From assembly GCF_000159995.1 (NCBI RefSeq), contig NZ_GG700642.1, forward strand, positions 438,807 to 476,159: a stretch of DNA of 37,353 nt, written 5' to 3'. Numbering within the stretch: position 1 is the first letter of the stretch; each line of letters starts with the position of its first letter. Positions 17,375-26,593 of the stretch are shown here, piece after piece. The stretch comes from Alloprevotella tannerae ATCC 51259. Its GTDB lineage: Bacteria; Bacteroidota; Bacteroidia; Bacteroidales; Bacteroidaceae. Made by a program: the position numbers and the translations under genes. The notes under the pieces are model-generated. The model did no database searches. It worked only from the letters and a program-made list of their open reading frames with translations, and was not told the origin of the DNA.

Positions 17375-17761
17375 ATGAACACGGATAATGCTAAATCTCA
17401 AATGCGCAAAGGCATGCTCGAATATTGCGTGCTGCTTTTGCTGCATCGGGAAGCAGCCTACGCGAGTGACATTATCACGCAACTAAAGCGCGCTGATCTC
17501 ATCGTCGTAGAAGGTACGCTCTACCCATTGCTCTCCCGCTTGAAAAAAGAAGGGCTGCTCTCTTATCAGTGGCAAGAGTCCACGCAAGGACCTCCGCGTA
17601 AGTATTACGCACTAACGGCTGACGGCCGACAAGCATTGACCGACTTGGACGAAGCTTGGAATCAACTCATACGAACCGTCACGTTGCTGCAAAAAGAAAC
17701 CGACTTGCCACAAGCTAAATCAACAGAATCTACCAACATTCCAGAAATCCCAACAAAATGA
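17375..17761 (+). CDS. PadR family transcriptional regulator
   Basis: Winged-helix regulator of 128 residues. The PadR domain covers about residues 8-95: RKGMLEYCVLLLLHREAAYA, then SDIITQLKRADLIVVEGTLYP (recognition helix with the family GTLYPLLSRLKKEGL) and the wing GPPRKYYALTADGRQAL. The last 20 residues are a polar tail. Its stop overlaps the start of the PspC gene (ATGA), so both proteins are made from one message. PadR-PspC pairs are common in Bacteroidetes and are thought to respond to envelope stress; the inverted repeat over the promoter suggests autoregulation. Confidence 0.92.
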   Translation: MNTDNAKSQMRKGMLEYCVLLLLHREAAYASDIITQLKRADLIVVEGTLYPLLSRLKKEGLLSYQWQESTQGPPRKYYALTADGRQALTDLDEAWNQLIRTVTLLQKETDLPQAKSTESTNIPEIPTK

Positions 17762-19074
17762 AAAAGAATATCACCATCAACCTCTTTGGAGCACTCTACA
17801 ACATCGACGAAGATGCTTACCAACTCCTTGACCAGTATCAGAAGAATATGCGCGCCTATTTCGCCGATCGTGAGGGCGGCGAAGAAGTGGCCGAAGACAT
17901 CGAACGGCGCGTGGCCGAACTCTTTGCCGAGCTGAAGGCTGAAGGCATAGAGGCCGTCACGATCGAACACGTGCAAGACATCATCCATCGCATCGGTAAT
18001 CCGGAGGAAATGGAGCAAGAAGAGATGCAAGAAAGCACGGGCACTCACAAGCAAGAGCCTCCCACGCCACCTCAAGCACCCCACGTGGAGCCACGCGGAA
18101 AGCGCAGACTCTTCCGCGATTCTGAAGACAAAGTAGCCGGCGGCGTTATTTCAGGCTGCTGTAAGTATCTCGACGTCTCCGATCCCCTCCCTTGGCGCAT
18201 TATCTTCGTGCTGCTGTGTCTTTTCACGGGCACCACATTAGCTCTCATTTATATCTTGGCTTGGATCTTCATACCGCTGGCGCGCACAACGGCCGACAAA
18301 CTGATGATGCGTGGCATACCCGTAACGCCGCACACGCTCAACGCCGAGATCATGCAAGAAGCCGCCACTCGCAGCGCAAACGAAATCTACCCTAACGGCC
18401 AAGCATCCAACCATAGCACATTTAACAGTCTGATGAAAGGACTCGTCACGGCCGGGATCTGCTTTATAGCTTTCATCTGTTTTGCTATGCTACTTTCATT
18501 CCTTGTTCCCTTCCTCGTGCTGTTGGTTAGTCTTATCGTAGGCTTTGGTACTTTGACAGAAATGAATCTGTGCGAGCCGGATACGGCGGTTCTGCTCTCG
18601 CAAAATCCTGAAACGATATGGCTTTGGATCGGATTCTTACTGATGATGATGGTATCTATCTGCATCCCGCTTGGCGCAATCATCGCCATACTTCGCAATT
18701 GGAGTCGAAATAAGTCTATGTCCTTTTCAGCAAAGCTGTATACGACCATCTCCTTCTTTTTATGCGTTGCCTTGACCGTCGTTCTCGGTTTCTTTGCCGC
18801 GGCCAAAACGCGTCAAATCGACAATCTACTTTCTAAGAGATGTAATATTCAAACCGAGGTCTCCATAGACGATAACGATGATGAAGAGGATGATGATAGC
18901 GTCCAAATAAGCGTCACGAAGCCTTCAACAACAGAGAAGGACAACGCAAAACTTGCAGATAGCGTTTCATTCTACAAAGATAGCATTCGACATTTGCAGC
19001 AAGAAAAGGCGGCAGCCGGCAAAACGGCCAAGCCTGCCGGAAAAGGCCATCGGAAAAGCCATAGGCGCAGTTAG
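17758..19074 (+). CDS. PspC domain-containing membrane protein
   Basis: Protein of 438 residues, translationally coupled to the PadR gene. Residues about 1-95 are a soluble acidic region with the repeated EDIERRVAELFAELKAEG and VQDIIHRIGNPEEM helices seen in Bacteroidetes PspC proteins. The PspC domain spans about 115-180 (GVISGCCKYLDVSDPLPWRI then a membrane helix). About three to four further hydrophobic segments lie at 220-360. The C-terminus is charged, with an acidic run near residue 375 and a Lys/Arg-rich end. The protein is probably an inner-membrane sensor or stress component; its biochemical role is not established. Confidence 0.87.
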   Translation: MKKNITINLFGALYNIDEDAYQLLDQYQKNMRAYFADREGGEEVAEDIERRVAELFAELKAEGIEAVTIEHVQDIIHRIGNPEEMEQEEMQESTGTHKQEPPTPPQAPHVEPRGKRRLFRDSEDKVAGGVISGCCKYLDVSDPLPWRIIFVLLCLFTGTTLALIYILAWIFIPLARTTADKLMMRGIPVTPHTLNAEIMQEAATRSANEIYPNGQASNHSTFNSLMKGLVTAGICFIAFICFAMLLSFLVPFLVLLVSLIVGFGTLTEMNLCEPDTAVLLSQNPETIWLWIGFLLMMMVSICIPLGAIIAILRNWSRNKSMSFSAKLYTTISFFLCVALTVVLGFFAAAKTRQIDNLLSKRCNIQTEVSIDDNDDEEDDDSVQISVTKPSTTEKDNAKLADSVSFYKDSIRHLQQEKAAAGKTAKPAGKGHRKSHRRS

Positions 19075-19109
19075 TACTCTGGAGCAATAATAGTTAAATT
19101 GAACATACG

Positions 19110-19165
19110 AAAGGTCTGTTATCGATCCATTGCCATTGGGATCGGTGACAGGCCTTTCCTTTTTA
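19110..19165 (+). terminator. Terminator after the PspC gene
   Basis: AAAGGTCTGT.ATCGATCC, a loop of about nine bases, GGGATCGGTGACAGGCCTTT followed by CCTTTTT. A long stem with a U-tract, 35 bases after the stop. Confidence 0.8.
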
Positions 19166-19404
19166 CGCACCTCAGACTACCGGACGCGCTTAAGCAGGAC
19201 AAACCCGGTAGGATAAAACGCGCGCAAAAGGAGGACAAGCCATAGAAGCGGAAAGCGGCGCACCCCGAGTCCGTAGCGGATGATGCGGAGTGCGGGTTGC
19301 AAGAGGCAAACGAGGAGGAGGAAAACGCATAACCTATAAATTTCATTCGTTTTCAGAAAGCAACGGCGTACGATTTGAAATGCCTCGTTCCCACACTATT
19401 TTTG

Positions 19405-19488
19405 TTTGCCGGCAGCAAACCATCGTTTGGTGGGAGCAAACTATCGTTTGGTCGGGCCATACCATCGTTTGCTCCCACCAAACGATAA
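19405..19488. repeat. 21-bp tandem array, four units, same family as 6048-6152
   Basis: Units at 19405-19425, 19426-19446, 19447-19467 and 19468-19488 follow the pattern TTTGsynnnrsCAAACnATnG of the first array. In addition, GTTTGGTGGGAGCAAAC across unit 2 is the exact reverse complement of GTTTGCTCCCACCAAAC across unit 4, so the array can fold into a 17-bp hairpin with unit 3 as loop. It lies between the converging pspC and cdsA genes. The remaining sequence of 19166-19564 has no credible gene. Confidence 0.85.
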
Positions 19489-19564
19489 GCTACCCAAATT
19501 TGTAAGCGAAAAAGGAGGGCACGTGAATGCAAAAACAGAACCTATAAAAGCAGAAACGGAAGGA

Positions 19565-19604
19565 GCACAAAAAATCTGCCTTCTTGCCGGCAAGAAGACA
19601 GATT
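19565..19604 (-). terminator. Intrinsic terminator of the rsfS-ftsH-cdsA operon
   Basis: AATCTG-C-CTTCTTGCCGGCAAGAAG-A-CAGATT (19573-19604) is nearly a perfect palindrome. On the minus strand it is followed by a T-run (complement of the A-run before 19573), 32 bases after the cdsA stop. Confidence 0.85.
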
Positions 19605-19635
19605 CCTATAATTTTTAATTCGCGATGGTCGCGAT

Positions 19636-20484
19636 TTAGAATTGATTCAGCGTATACAAATACAAGATCGCAGCGGGGATAGCCAAAAGACTACTATCGA
19701 AACGATCGAGCATACCGCCGTGGCCCGGGAGAATGTGGCCGCTATCCTTGATGCCCAATTGACGCTTAAAGAGACTCTCAACCAAATCTCCCCACGTGCC
19801 GAAGACGCATACGACTAAGGAGAGGCCTATCCATTGCAACCAAGTCAATTCCGCAGGAAAGAAATGATGCATTAGGCTGGCAACGAGGACACACAAGACT
19901 CCGCCACCGATACTGCCTACCCAAGACTTATTGGGCGAAATGCGCTCAAAAAGTTTGGCGGGAAAGCGCTTGTGGAGTAAACTTCCCGTGCAGTAAGCCC
20001 CCGTATCGCTCGTCCATAAAAAGATAAAGACGCTCAGCGGCAAAAGCCAGTGGAAGTAAGCCTGCTGCTTAAGCGGATCATTTAAGAACGCCAAACAATT
20101 AAGCAAGCTGAAAGGCAAAGCGATGTAGAGCTGTGAGGCAAAAGCATAAGCCCAATTTTTGAGCGGATCGGGCTGACGGGCATACAACTCAGAGATCGGC
20201 AGATACATCAGCGACAAAAGGTAGGGAATAAAGACTTCCGACCCTTGATAACCGGAACAATAGCCGGCGAAAGCCAAGAAGAGATAAACGCCGGATACAG
20301 CATTGATCAACTTGTTTACGCGGGCACCGGCGTGAAGGTTGACATTATCGGCAAACTCCCAAAGCGTCAAGCCCGTGACCAAGGCAAAGAGCAAGGTAAA
20401 GCTCCATGGCGAAAGCAATATTGAGCCTACGAGTACGGCGACAAAGGCCGTGCCGGTCAGTGCACGCAAGACAAGATTACTCAT
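19636..20484 (-). CDS. cdsA: Phosphatidate cytidylyltransferase CdsA
   Basis: Integral membrane enzyme of 282 residues that makes CDP-diacylglycerol from CTP and phosphatidate, the precursor of phospholipid head-group transfer. The CDS signature is clear near the C-terminus: FKRQLGIKDSGHILPGHGG followed by MLDRFDS (about residues 240-265). Eight or so hydrophobic helices precede it. ATG at 20484 (MSNLVLRAL) is preferred; it overlaps the ftsH end by 8 bases, whereas the ATG at 20508 would overlap by 32. It is the last gene of the rsfS-ftsH-cdsA operon, an arrangement conserved in Bacteroidales. Confidence 0.94.
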   Translation of the reverse strand: MSNLVLRALTGTAFVAVLVGSILLSPWSFTLLFALVTGLTLWEFADNVNLHAGARVNKLINAVSGVYLFLAFAGYCSGYQGSEVFIPYLLSLMYLPISELYARQPDPLKNWAYAFASQLYIALPFSLLNCLAFLNDPLKQQAYFHWLLPLSVFIFLWTSDTGAYCTGSLLHKRFPAKLFERISPNKSWVGSIGGGVLCVLVASLMHHFFPAELTWLQWIGLSLVVCVFGTWGDLVESLFKRQLGIKDSGHILPGHGGMLDRFDSSLLAIPAAILYLYTLNQF

Positions 20485-22615
20485 GCGGTTGTTCGTTGGG
20501 GGTTTCACTATTCTGATCGTCCTCGGCAGCTACCGTCGGAATTTCCGGCGGCAAGACGGATGCAGGCTTCTCATCCTGCGGCGCTTCTTCAGCCGCGTTT
20601 TGCTCAAGCGGTGCAGAGATGCTCTGCGCCGAAGGGCATCCGGGGATGGCAGGGGGCGTCATAGAGACATTGTCAACGGGCACTCGTGCCGTCTTTTGCT
20701 TAGCCTGCAGCTCCTCTTCCAAGAGAACGTCGGCGCGACTCTTCCACGGACGCGGCCCAAATATGCGCTCCACATCCTCGGTAAAGATCACCTCACGCTC
20801 AATCAAGAGCTGGGCGAGTGCGGCGTGCTTTTCCTTGTTGTCCATTAAGAGTTGCTTTGCGCGGGCGTATTGCTCGTTGACCAACTTATGGACCTCGGCG
20901 TCGATCTTCTCGGCCGTCTTCTCAGAATATGGTTTGGTGAAATTATACTCCTGCGTATCGTAATAACAGAGATTGGACAGCTCATCGCTCATTCCGAGAT
21001 AAGCCACCATACCATAGCTGCGCTTCGTGACAGTCTCAAGATCGTTGAGTGCGCCGGAGGAGATGTGGCCTGTAACCAACTCTTCGGCAGCGCGTCCACC
21101 GAGCGTGGCGCAGATTTCATCGAGCATCTGTTCGCGTGTTGTGATGGTACGCTCTTCCGGCAAATACCAGGCAGCACCAAGCGCCTGCCCACGAGGCACA
21201 ATCGTAACCTTAACCAAAGGATTCGCATAGCGCAACAGCCAAGATACGGACGCATGGCCCGCCTCGTGGATGGCGATCGTTTTCTTCTCGGCCTCGGTCA
21301 TCACTTTGTTTTTCTTCTCCAATCCGCCTATGATTCTGTCGACGGCATCTAAGAAGTCTTGCCGCGTAACTGTGATGTGATTATGGCGCGCTGCAATCAA
21401 CGCGGACTCATTACAAACATTGGCAATGTCGGCACCGGAGAAACCCGGCGTCTGGCGCGCCAAAAGTTCAATATCTAAAGCCGGATCATATTTTAATGGA
21501 CGCAAATGGACCTTGAAAATGGCGATGCGTTCGGGCAAATCGGGCAAATCTACGTGGATCTGGCGATCAAAACGGCCGGCACGCAGCAGGGCTTTGTCGA
21601 GAATGTCCACGCGGTTGGTCGCAGCCAAAATAATCACGCCGGAATTGGTACCAAAGCCGTCCATCTCGGTCAAGAGTTGGTTCAACGTATTCTCGCGTTC
21701 GTCATTGCCGCCAAAGGAGGCGTTCTTGCCGCGCGCACGGCCTACGGCATCAATCTCATCAATGAAAATAATGCAAGGAGCTTTTTCCTTTGCCTGACGG
21801 AAGAGGTCGCGGACGCGACTTGCGCCGACACCGACAAACATTTCGACAAAATCAGAGCCTGAAAGGGAGAAGAAAGGTACGTGGGCCTCGCCGGCTACGG
21901 CCTTTGCCAAAAGCGTTTTTCCCGTTCCGGGAGGGCCTACGAGCAATGCGCCCTTAGGAATTTTACCACCTAACTCTGTGTATTTCGAAGGGTTCTTGAG
22001 AAACTCTACGATTTCTTGTACTTCTTCCTTAGCACTCTCTTGTCCGGCTACATCGGCAAAAGTAACATGCAGGCCGGCGCCTTTTTCAAACAAGCGGGCC
22101 TTACTCTTACCGACATTAAAGATGCCGCCACTTCCACCGCTGCCTCCGCCGCCTCCATTGACGCCGCGGAACATCCAGAAGTAGAACAAGATAAGTATAA
22201 TAAAGGGGAAGGTACTACCGAGCAGGTTGAGCCAGAAATGACTCGACTCTTCATAGCTTACGCTGCCCTTATAGGTGACATTGAGGAAGTCTTCTACCTT
22301 ATCGACCGAGGGAACTTTACTGGACACTGTAGGGGCTGTGCCCACATCGTCGCTACCTTGATGAAAGACGTCGCGGATATGAGCGGGGGTTACGATGAAG
22401 CGAGCTATGCCGTCGCTTTTGTTGACCGTAACACTCTTGGCATAACCCTTAGCTACGTATTCCTTGAACGTGGTATAGGGAACTTCTTTATCGAATCCGC
22501 CGTCACCAAGATTTCCCCGGAAGAACATAAACATGAGGGAAATAATCAAGACTGCGTACAACCAATAAAGATTGAACTTCGGCAGATTATTTTTTTGCTT
22601 GGGGTTTCCGTTCAT
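20477..22615 (-). CDS. ftsH: ATP-dependent zinc metalloprotease FtsH
   Basis: Membrane-anchored AAA+ protease of 712 residues that degrades misfolded membrane proteins and short-lived regulators. Two membrane segments (about 14-32 and 128-150) flank a periplasmic domain; a Gly-rich linker (about 154-165) follows. AAA motifs are Walker A GPPGTGKT (227-234), Walker B IIFIDE (282-287) and the second region of homology TNR...GRFDR (about 333-351). The zinc site is HEAGH (450-454), with a later Asp ligand in the NDLETVT segment. A tail of about 80 acidic and Pro-rich residues after the protease domain is longer than in E. coli and unlike it in composition. One base separates it from rsfS. Confidence 0.97.
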   Translation of the reverse strand: MNGNPKQKNNLPKFNLYWLYAVLIISLMFMFFRGNLGDGGFDKEVPYTTFKEYVAKGYAKSVTVNKSDGIARFIVTPAHIRDVFHQGSDDVGTAPTVSSKVPSVDKVEDFLNVTYKGSVSYEESSHFWLNLLGSTFPFIILILFYFWMFRGVNGGGGGSGGSGGIFNVGKSKARLFEKGAGLHVTFADVAGQESAKEEVQEIVEFLKNPSKYTELGGKIPKGALLVGPPGTGKTLLAKAVAGEAHVPFFSLSGSDFVEMFVGVGASRVRDLFRQAKEKAPCIIFIDEIDAVGRARGKNASFGGNDERENTLNQLLTEMDGFGTNSGVIILAATNRVDILDKALLRAGRFDRQIHVDLPDLPERIAIFKVHLRPLKYDPALDIELLARQTPGFSGADIANVCNESALIAARHNHITVTRQDFLDAVDRIIGGLEKKNKVMTEAEKKTIAIHEAGHASVSWLLRYANPLVKVTIVPRGQALGAAWYLPEERTITTREQMLDEICATLGGRAAEELVTGHISSGALNDLETVTKRSYGMVAYLGMSDELSNLCYYDTQEYNFTKPYSEKTAEKIDAEVHKLVNEQYARAKQLLMDNKEKHAALAQLLIEREVIFTEDVERIFGPRPWKSRADVLLEEELQAKQKTARVPVDNVSMTPPAIPGCPSAQSISAPLEQNAAEEAPQDEKPASVLPPEIPTVAAEDDQNSETPNEQPHE

Positions 22616-22616
22616 T

Positions 22617-22976
22617 TCAATCTTGATTAGGAATTTCTTTTATTTCTGCGTCTTCCCACAGGCTTTCGAGGGCATAAAACTCACGCATCTCGGGCAGGAA
22701 TATGTGCACCATCACGGTACCATAATCCATTGCGACCCATTGTGCGTTGTCTAAGCCGGCTGCAGCGGCGGGGCGCTCATTCAGGGCCTTGCGCGTCTCG
22801 TCGCTCACCGACCCGGCAACAGCTTCTACTTGCTGCGGGCTGCCGGCATTGCACAGAACAAAATATTCTGCGGGAGCTGTGTCAATCTTGCGGAGATCTA
22901 CGATGGTAACATCGAAAGCTTTTTTCTCCTGCATACCTTGAACAATCGTATTTACTATTTCGGGAGTGGAATTCAT
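22617..22976 (-). CDS. rsfS: Ribosomal silencing factor RsfS
   Basis: Small protein of 119 residues of the RsfS/Iojap family (DUF143), which binds ribosomal protein L14 and stops subunit joining when nutrients are low. Family landmarks include KKAFDVTIVDLRKIDTAPAE near residues 18-37, the FVLCNAGSPQQVEA segment (about 39-52), and the conserved core around WVAMDYGTVMVHIFLPEMRE (about 80-99). It is the first gene of the rsfS-ftsH-cdsA operon; a TAATTTTG box lies about 35 bases upstream. Confidence 0.93.
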   Translation of the reverse strand: MNSTPEIVNTIVQGMQEKKAFDVTIVDLRKIDTAPAEYFVLCNAGSPQQVEAVAGSVSDETRKALNERPAAAAGLDNAQWVAMDYGTVMVHIFLPEMREFYALESLWEDAEIKEIPNQD

Positions 22977-23009
22977 CTATTATAATGTATAAGTTGTTTG
23001 GATTGAACG

Positions 23010-23017
23010 CAAAATTA
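23010..23017 (-). promoter_or_regulatory. -7 box (TAATTTTG) of the rsfS-ftsH-cdsA operon
   Basis: Reverse complement reads TAATTTTG, matching TAnnTTTG, 34 bases before the rsfS start. No correctly spaced -33 element seen. Confidence 0.45.
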
Positions 23018-23087
23018 CGCATTAATTCATATTAGAAACGCGATGACGGCAAAAATTGCGATGAAATTAGAAAAAAGCAGAGGGAGC

Positions 23088-23119
23088 TTTGGCTTTTCAA
23101 AACAAAGACGCTATCTTTG
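23088..23119 (+). promoter_or_regulatory. Promoter of tRNA-Gln
   Basis: TTTG (23088-23091), 20 bases, TATCTTTG (23112-23119). The predicted transcription start near 23125 is about 36 bases before the tRNA. Confidence 0.75.
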
Positions 23120-23161
23120 CATCCGCATTTGAGGATTTTCTCATTGCACGCATCAAGTTTT

Positions 23162-23232
23162 TGGGGTATGGTGTAATGGTAACACTACAGATTCTGGTCC
23201 TGTCATTCTTGGTTCGAGTCCGAGTACCCCAA
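23162..23232 (+). tRNA. tRNA-Gln (CTG)
   Basis: 71-base cloverleaf: acceptor TGGGGTA/TACCCCA, anticodon loop TTCTGGT with anticodon CTG (23194-23196), T stem CTTGG/CCGAG around TTCGAGT. The anticodon stem ACAGA/CCTGT ends in an A-C mismatch next to the loop. CCA is not encoded. Confidence 0.92.
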
Positions 23233-23240
23233 CACTTAGC

Positions 23241-23275
23241 AAAGCGATGTTCTGCGATCAGAGCATCGCTTTTTT
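23241..23275 (+). terminator. Terminator of tRNA-Gln, possibly bidirectional
   Basis: AGCGATG..CTG, loop CGAT, CAG..CATCGCT followed by TTTTT. It also lies just beyond the end of the converging metallopeptidase gene, and AAA on the far side could serve that strand. Confidence 0.85.
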
Positions 23276-23278
23276 ATG

Positions 23279-23965
23279 TTAGCCTCTACGGGTAGCACCT
23301 GCGTACTCCATTATATAGTAGATCAGCGTAGCCAAAGAACTTAAAGCGGCGATAACGTAGGTATAGGCTGCTGAGCGCAAAGCGTCAACGGCGCCGGGAT
23401 ATTCTTGTGGAGTGACAACGCCGGCTGACTGGATCCAATTGACGGCCCGGCGACTCGCATCAATCTCTACGGGGAGCGTGACGAAACTAAACAAGGTCGT
23501 CAGGGAAAAGAGGACGATACCGACAAGGAGGATTGTCGGAACGATCTGCACCAAGAGGATGCCGGCAAGCAAAACCCAATGCATCCATTGCGAAGTAAAA
23601 CTAACCACCGGCACGAGCGCCGAGCGCAACGTCAAAGGGGCATAAGCACGAGCGTGCTGTATGGCATGTCCACATTCGTGGGCGGCGACAGCAGCTGAAG
23701 CTACGGAACGCCCGTTATAAACCTCGTCACTCAAGTTAACGGTCTTATTGGTCGGATTATAATGGTCGGTCAACGAACCGGGCGTCGCCGTGACAGTAAC
23801 GTCATAAATACCATTCTCTTGCAGCATCTTTTGCGCCACTTCTGCGCCACTCAGGCCGGAAGCCAACAGTTCGTGAGAATAGCGCTCAAACTTATTGCGC
23901 AAATTATACTGAACAGCATAGCTCAATAAAGCTACGAGGATGAATATGATCCAAGCGAAACTCAT
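23279..23965 (-). CDS. YugP-like neutral zinc metallopeptidase (Zn_peptidase_2)
   Basis: Membrane protein of 228 residues. The zinc-binding motif HECGHAIQHA lies near residues 109-118, preceded by the usual NLSDEVYNGRSVASAAVAA segment. Hydrophobic helices at the N-terminus (about 3-20), middle (about 128-175) and C-terminus fit the YugP family. The family is annotated as a peptidase from the HExxH-like motif; here it is HECGH, the normal form of this family. ATG at 23965 (MSFAWIIF) is preferred over 24004, which adds 13 residues. Substrate unknown. Confidence 0.87.
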   Translation of the reverse strand: MSFAWIIFILVALLSYAVQYNLRNKFERYSHELLASGLSGAEVAQKMLQENGIYDVTVTATPGSLTDHYNPTNKTVNLSDEVYNGRSVASAAVAAHECGHAIQHARAYAPLTLRSALVPVVSFTSQWMHWVLLAGILLVQIVPTILLVGIVLFSLTTLFSFVTLPVEIDASRRAVNWIQSAGVVTPQEYPGAVDALRSAAYTYVIAALSSLATLIYYIMEYAGATRRG

Positions 23966-24154
23966 AGGTATTTTTATTGATTTCAGAAGCAACATAGCAA
24001 GCAATATGCCAAATCCTCTCCTTTCAACGCTTTTTTGAAGAAAGCAGCACCAAATATTGCGCTTTTGACAAGAATATGCCTACCCTATTGATTTTTCCCA
24101 AAAGCTACAAACACATAGGGCACAATAAGTCTTCATTCCTTTCGTTAGTATTAA

Positions 24155-24307
24155 GGTTATTATGAGTCGATTGAGACAGAACGGTATTACAACCAATTCA
24201 GATACCAAGGCCAAGAATTGGAAATAAAAAGCGATATTCAAAAGTACGATAGAATAAAGATGATGCAAATAAAAGAATTTCTTGATAAAGACTGGATCGA
24301 CGCCTAG
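24155..24307 (+). pseudogene. Remnant of an RHS-type polymorphic toxin (core scar plus tail)
   Basis: An open frame without a start codon runs from a stop at 24152 to TAG at 24305-24307 and encodes about 51 residues. Its beginning, YYESIETERYYNQFRY, strongly resembles the core motif that ends RHS/YD-repeat proteins (usual form ETGLYYNRFRYYxPE). After FRYQG the sequence leaves the RHS pattern and continues as a polar, Lys-rich helix ending in FLDKDWIDA. This looks like an internal deletion joining RHS core to the tail of a toxin domain, or a decayed copy. Two genes of unknown function follow in the same direction, as immunity genes do after RHS toxins. Confidence 0.6.
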
Positions 24308-24440
24308 ATCGTATTGTGATTAGAAATGGAGAGAATAGCAAGAATGGCACGATTGACTTTTCTCATTGAATTATGCCAATACTTGGGATGCACAATAATG
24401 GTAAGTGCGGTAAGTTCTAATATAAAATTAGAAGTAAATC

Positions 24441-24980
24441 ATGGAATATAGATTAAGATTCACAGAAATAACAACGCTACGTCCATATATGTTTATTGTT
24501 ATAGGATTCCTTGTGGGTTGTGTGATGGCATGGCTAATTATTAATTACGTTTCTGACAATCTTCTTTATTTAGTGAGGATATTTTTGTACTTAGGTACCA
24601 TTTACGTGTTAATTACATCTATAAAGATGTTTTTTAATAAAACTCTGACAATTGAATATACCGACAATGAAATCATATTGCAGATAGGCAGAAAAGAGAA
24701 ACGGTATAGAAAGACAGACTTATTGGGGTTTTATAGCTTTGATTATATAAACGATGTTCGCTCGACCATTTCTTTCCAATTTATGTTCAAAGATGGATAC
24801 CGGTTAGATATTTCCGATTACACCATGGAACATTCGAGCAACTTAATTATTAATAGAGAAAAGAATTCAGAATTAGAGAAATTCCTAATCATATCAATGA
24901 ACTATTTCGGATTTAGGCCCATCAAAAAAGTTAAATGGCGCACTTGGACTAATATCTGTAATATATGGTATTCTAAATAA
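24441..24980 (+). CDS. Hypothetical membrane protein, 179 aa (possible immunity protein)
   Basis: The N-terminal third has two hydrophobic helices (about residues 16-37 and 42-62). The remainder is a soluble, mixed beta/alpha region (TIEYTDNEIILQIGRKEKRY... DLLGFYSFDY) that resembles bacterial PH-like domains of small membrane proteins; this is by eye only. It begins 133 bases after the RHS remnant, is AT-rich compared with the housekeeping genes, and lies in an accessory patch. I infer a possible immunity role from position alone. No family was recognised with confidence. Confidence 0.65.
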   Translation: MEYRLRFTEITTLRPYMFIVIGFLVGCVMAWLIINYVSDNLLYLVRIFLYLGTIYVLITSIKMFFNKTLTIEYTDNEIILQIGRKEKRYRKTDLLGFYSFDYINDVRSTISFQFMFKDGYRLDISDYTMEHSSNLIINREKNSELEKFLIISMNYFGFRPIKKVKWRTWTNICNIWYSK

Positions 24981-25112
24981 TTTGCAAATATGGGCGTAAA
25001 GGATATTTAGTAGGCTGAAACCTACAACTTTTTAATGTGCGTTCTTATCCCGAACTCATGTTACTTCAAAGGCCTGAAATGTTCCATTCCGGGGCAATCA
25101 ATAATAAAGCAT

Positions 25113-25784
25113 ATGGAAAAGAAAGACGTCGTAAGGAAAATTGTAGATGTGATTCGAACTTCCTTTGAGCAAGATGGGTTTCAACTGAAAGCGCCCAATA
25201 AGTTTGAGAAAAGGAAAGGAGATAGTTTATATATTTATGAGATTAGTGTAACCAAATCAAAGACACATTTTTCATTGCATCTTAGGCTTAAGTTGCAAAA
25301 CAAGCGTATTTCTACAGGGGTAAATACGATTCTAAAAAGAGTATTGAAAGATCCACTTATAAAATACCCTACTAATTTCACCGACAAAGTGATAGAGGAT
25401 ATTTTCAAAGGGAGAACATCTAATAAAGATGTCTATGGATTAACCGACTGGAGATTCTTCAAAGCTGATAAGCAGACTTTGAGTGATTTTAATGCGAAAT
25501 TTTCAATTTGGTTTTCTAACTTTGAGACATTAGAGGAGAAAAACAATTGGCAGACAGAACTATTACAAAGTGTGGCCTATGCAAAGAACTGGTTTGCTCT
25601 GATTGATCATGATGCATACTTAATAAAACATACCGATTATGTCGCCCTGTATTTATTGAAGAAGTTGGATGACATAGAGGGCGTCGAAGCAAAATATAAA
25701 GAAATCTACGACAGAAAGAGATCTTTAGACCAAGATACAGAAGAATTAGAACTGTTTTATAAGTATTTGCTCCAAGAGCACTAA
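25113..25784 (+). CDS. Hypothetical protein, 223 aa (DUF4304-like by appearance)
   Basis: Soluble protein with start at 25113 (MEKKDVVRKIVDVI); an in-frame start at 25035 adds 26 unlikely residues. The N-terminal half has the look of DUF4304-type proteins: a helix, then GFQLKAPNKFEKRKGD and beta-strand pairs (LYIYEISVTKSK, FSLHLRLKLQNK). The C-terminal half is helical and charged. It lies 132 bases after the membrane protein gene and shares its AT-rich codon use. Position after an RHS scrap suggests an immunity or stray cargo gene; that is inference. Confidence 0.65.
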   Translation: MEKKDVVRKIVDVIRTSFEQDGFQLKAPNKFEKRKGDSLYIYEISVTKSKTHFSLHLRLKLQNKRISTGVNTILKRVLKDPLIKYPTNFTDKVIEDIFKGRTSNKDVYGLTDWRFFKADKQTLSDFNAKFSIWFSNFETLEEKNNWQTELLQSVAYAKNWFALIDHDAYLIKHTDYVALYLLKKLDDIEGVEAKYKEIYDRKRSLDQDTEELELFYKYLLQEH

Positions 25785-25878
25785 ATATCCAAATTCAGAC
25801 GAAAACGGCGCCGAGAAGGCCAAAATAGCTACTGAGAATCAGACACATATAGCCCCTCAAAACTTTTCTATAAGCGTC

Positions 25879-25966
25879 GAAAAATTGTCTTATAAGAGAA
25901 TTTTTTCGATCATAGGAGAAAGTTTTTCCGATCACCTATGAAAGTTTTTCGACTCACCTAAGAAAG
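25879..25966. repeat. 22-bp tandem array with CATAGGAGAAAG / CACCTATGAAAG core, four units
   Basis: Units 25879-25900, 25901-25922, 25923-25944 and 25945-25966, the last three beginning with a T-run then CGAT or CGACT and ending GAAAG. A partial unit precedes (AACTTTTCTATAAGCG) and another follows (TTTCGCCACTTCCCTAAG). The same core recurs in the array at 34507-34616, in both orientations. Confidence 0.75.
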
Positions 25967-26593
25967 TTTCGCCACTTCCCTAAGCCCTTTTTTCTCTCTT
26001 GCGCACAGCGTGAAAAAAGGCTACGCAGCTGCTTGCTAGAATAGGTGCAAGCGGGGCCACCGGCTGCCTTCTGCGGTCGCCATTGCCAGCTTGTCGATGG
26101 GGCGTATTTAATAATGAGCCGGCCCAATAATATCCTCGCCATTTCGCCCACAAGTGCCGCGGATGCTCAATGCGCTATCTTGCCTTTGACTATGCAAGAA
26201 ATTAACGTGCGTTCGGCGAATTCAAAACAGAGTAAGCTGCGTGTCGATAGTCCTTTGCGCATTGATGCACGGCTGCTTTGGGAGCAGACTAATAGGCTGC
26301 AATGGTTCCTAACGCGTTGACGATGAAACTGTCGAAGCATCTATGCATGGGGAACTTCGATGATAAGCACTATAAATCTATCAATTGAAATCATCGCTCC
26401 CCTTTTCGTGTTAATCATCGCGATAAGAGGAGATTTTTATGACTAAGACATCGCAAATTGAAATATCGAGATGCTCAATTGCAACTTTTCCACATAAAGT
26501 CTTTGGTATATAGAAAATACTCCATATATTGGCCTTCCGAATCAATGAAGGCATATATGCTGACAAAAATATCAAACCTTAAATAAAACGTTT
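25967..26593. other. Gene-free stretch before hppA
   Basis: About 630 bases without a credible gene; a 91-codon plus frame at 26045 has composition unlike protein. A small inverted repeat GCCTT/AAGGC lies near 26532-26552 about 40 bases before hppA. No clear TAnnTTTG promoter was recognised, so the hppA promoter is unassigned. Confidence 0.5.

Noticed and set aside
26045-26320. 91-codon plus frame before hppA
   Set aside because: No family resemblance, no promoter, and composition unlike the neighbouring genes.
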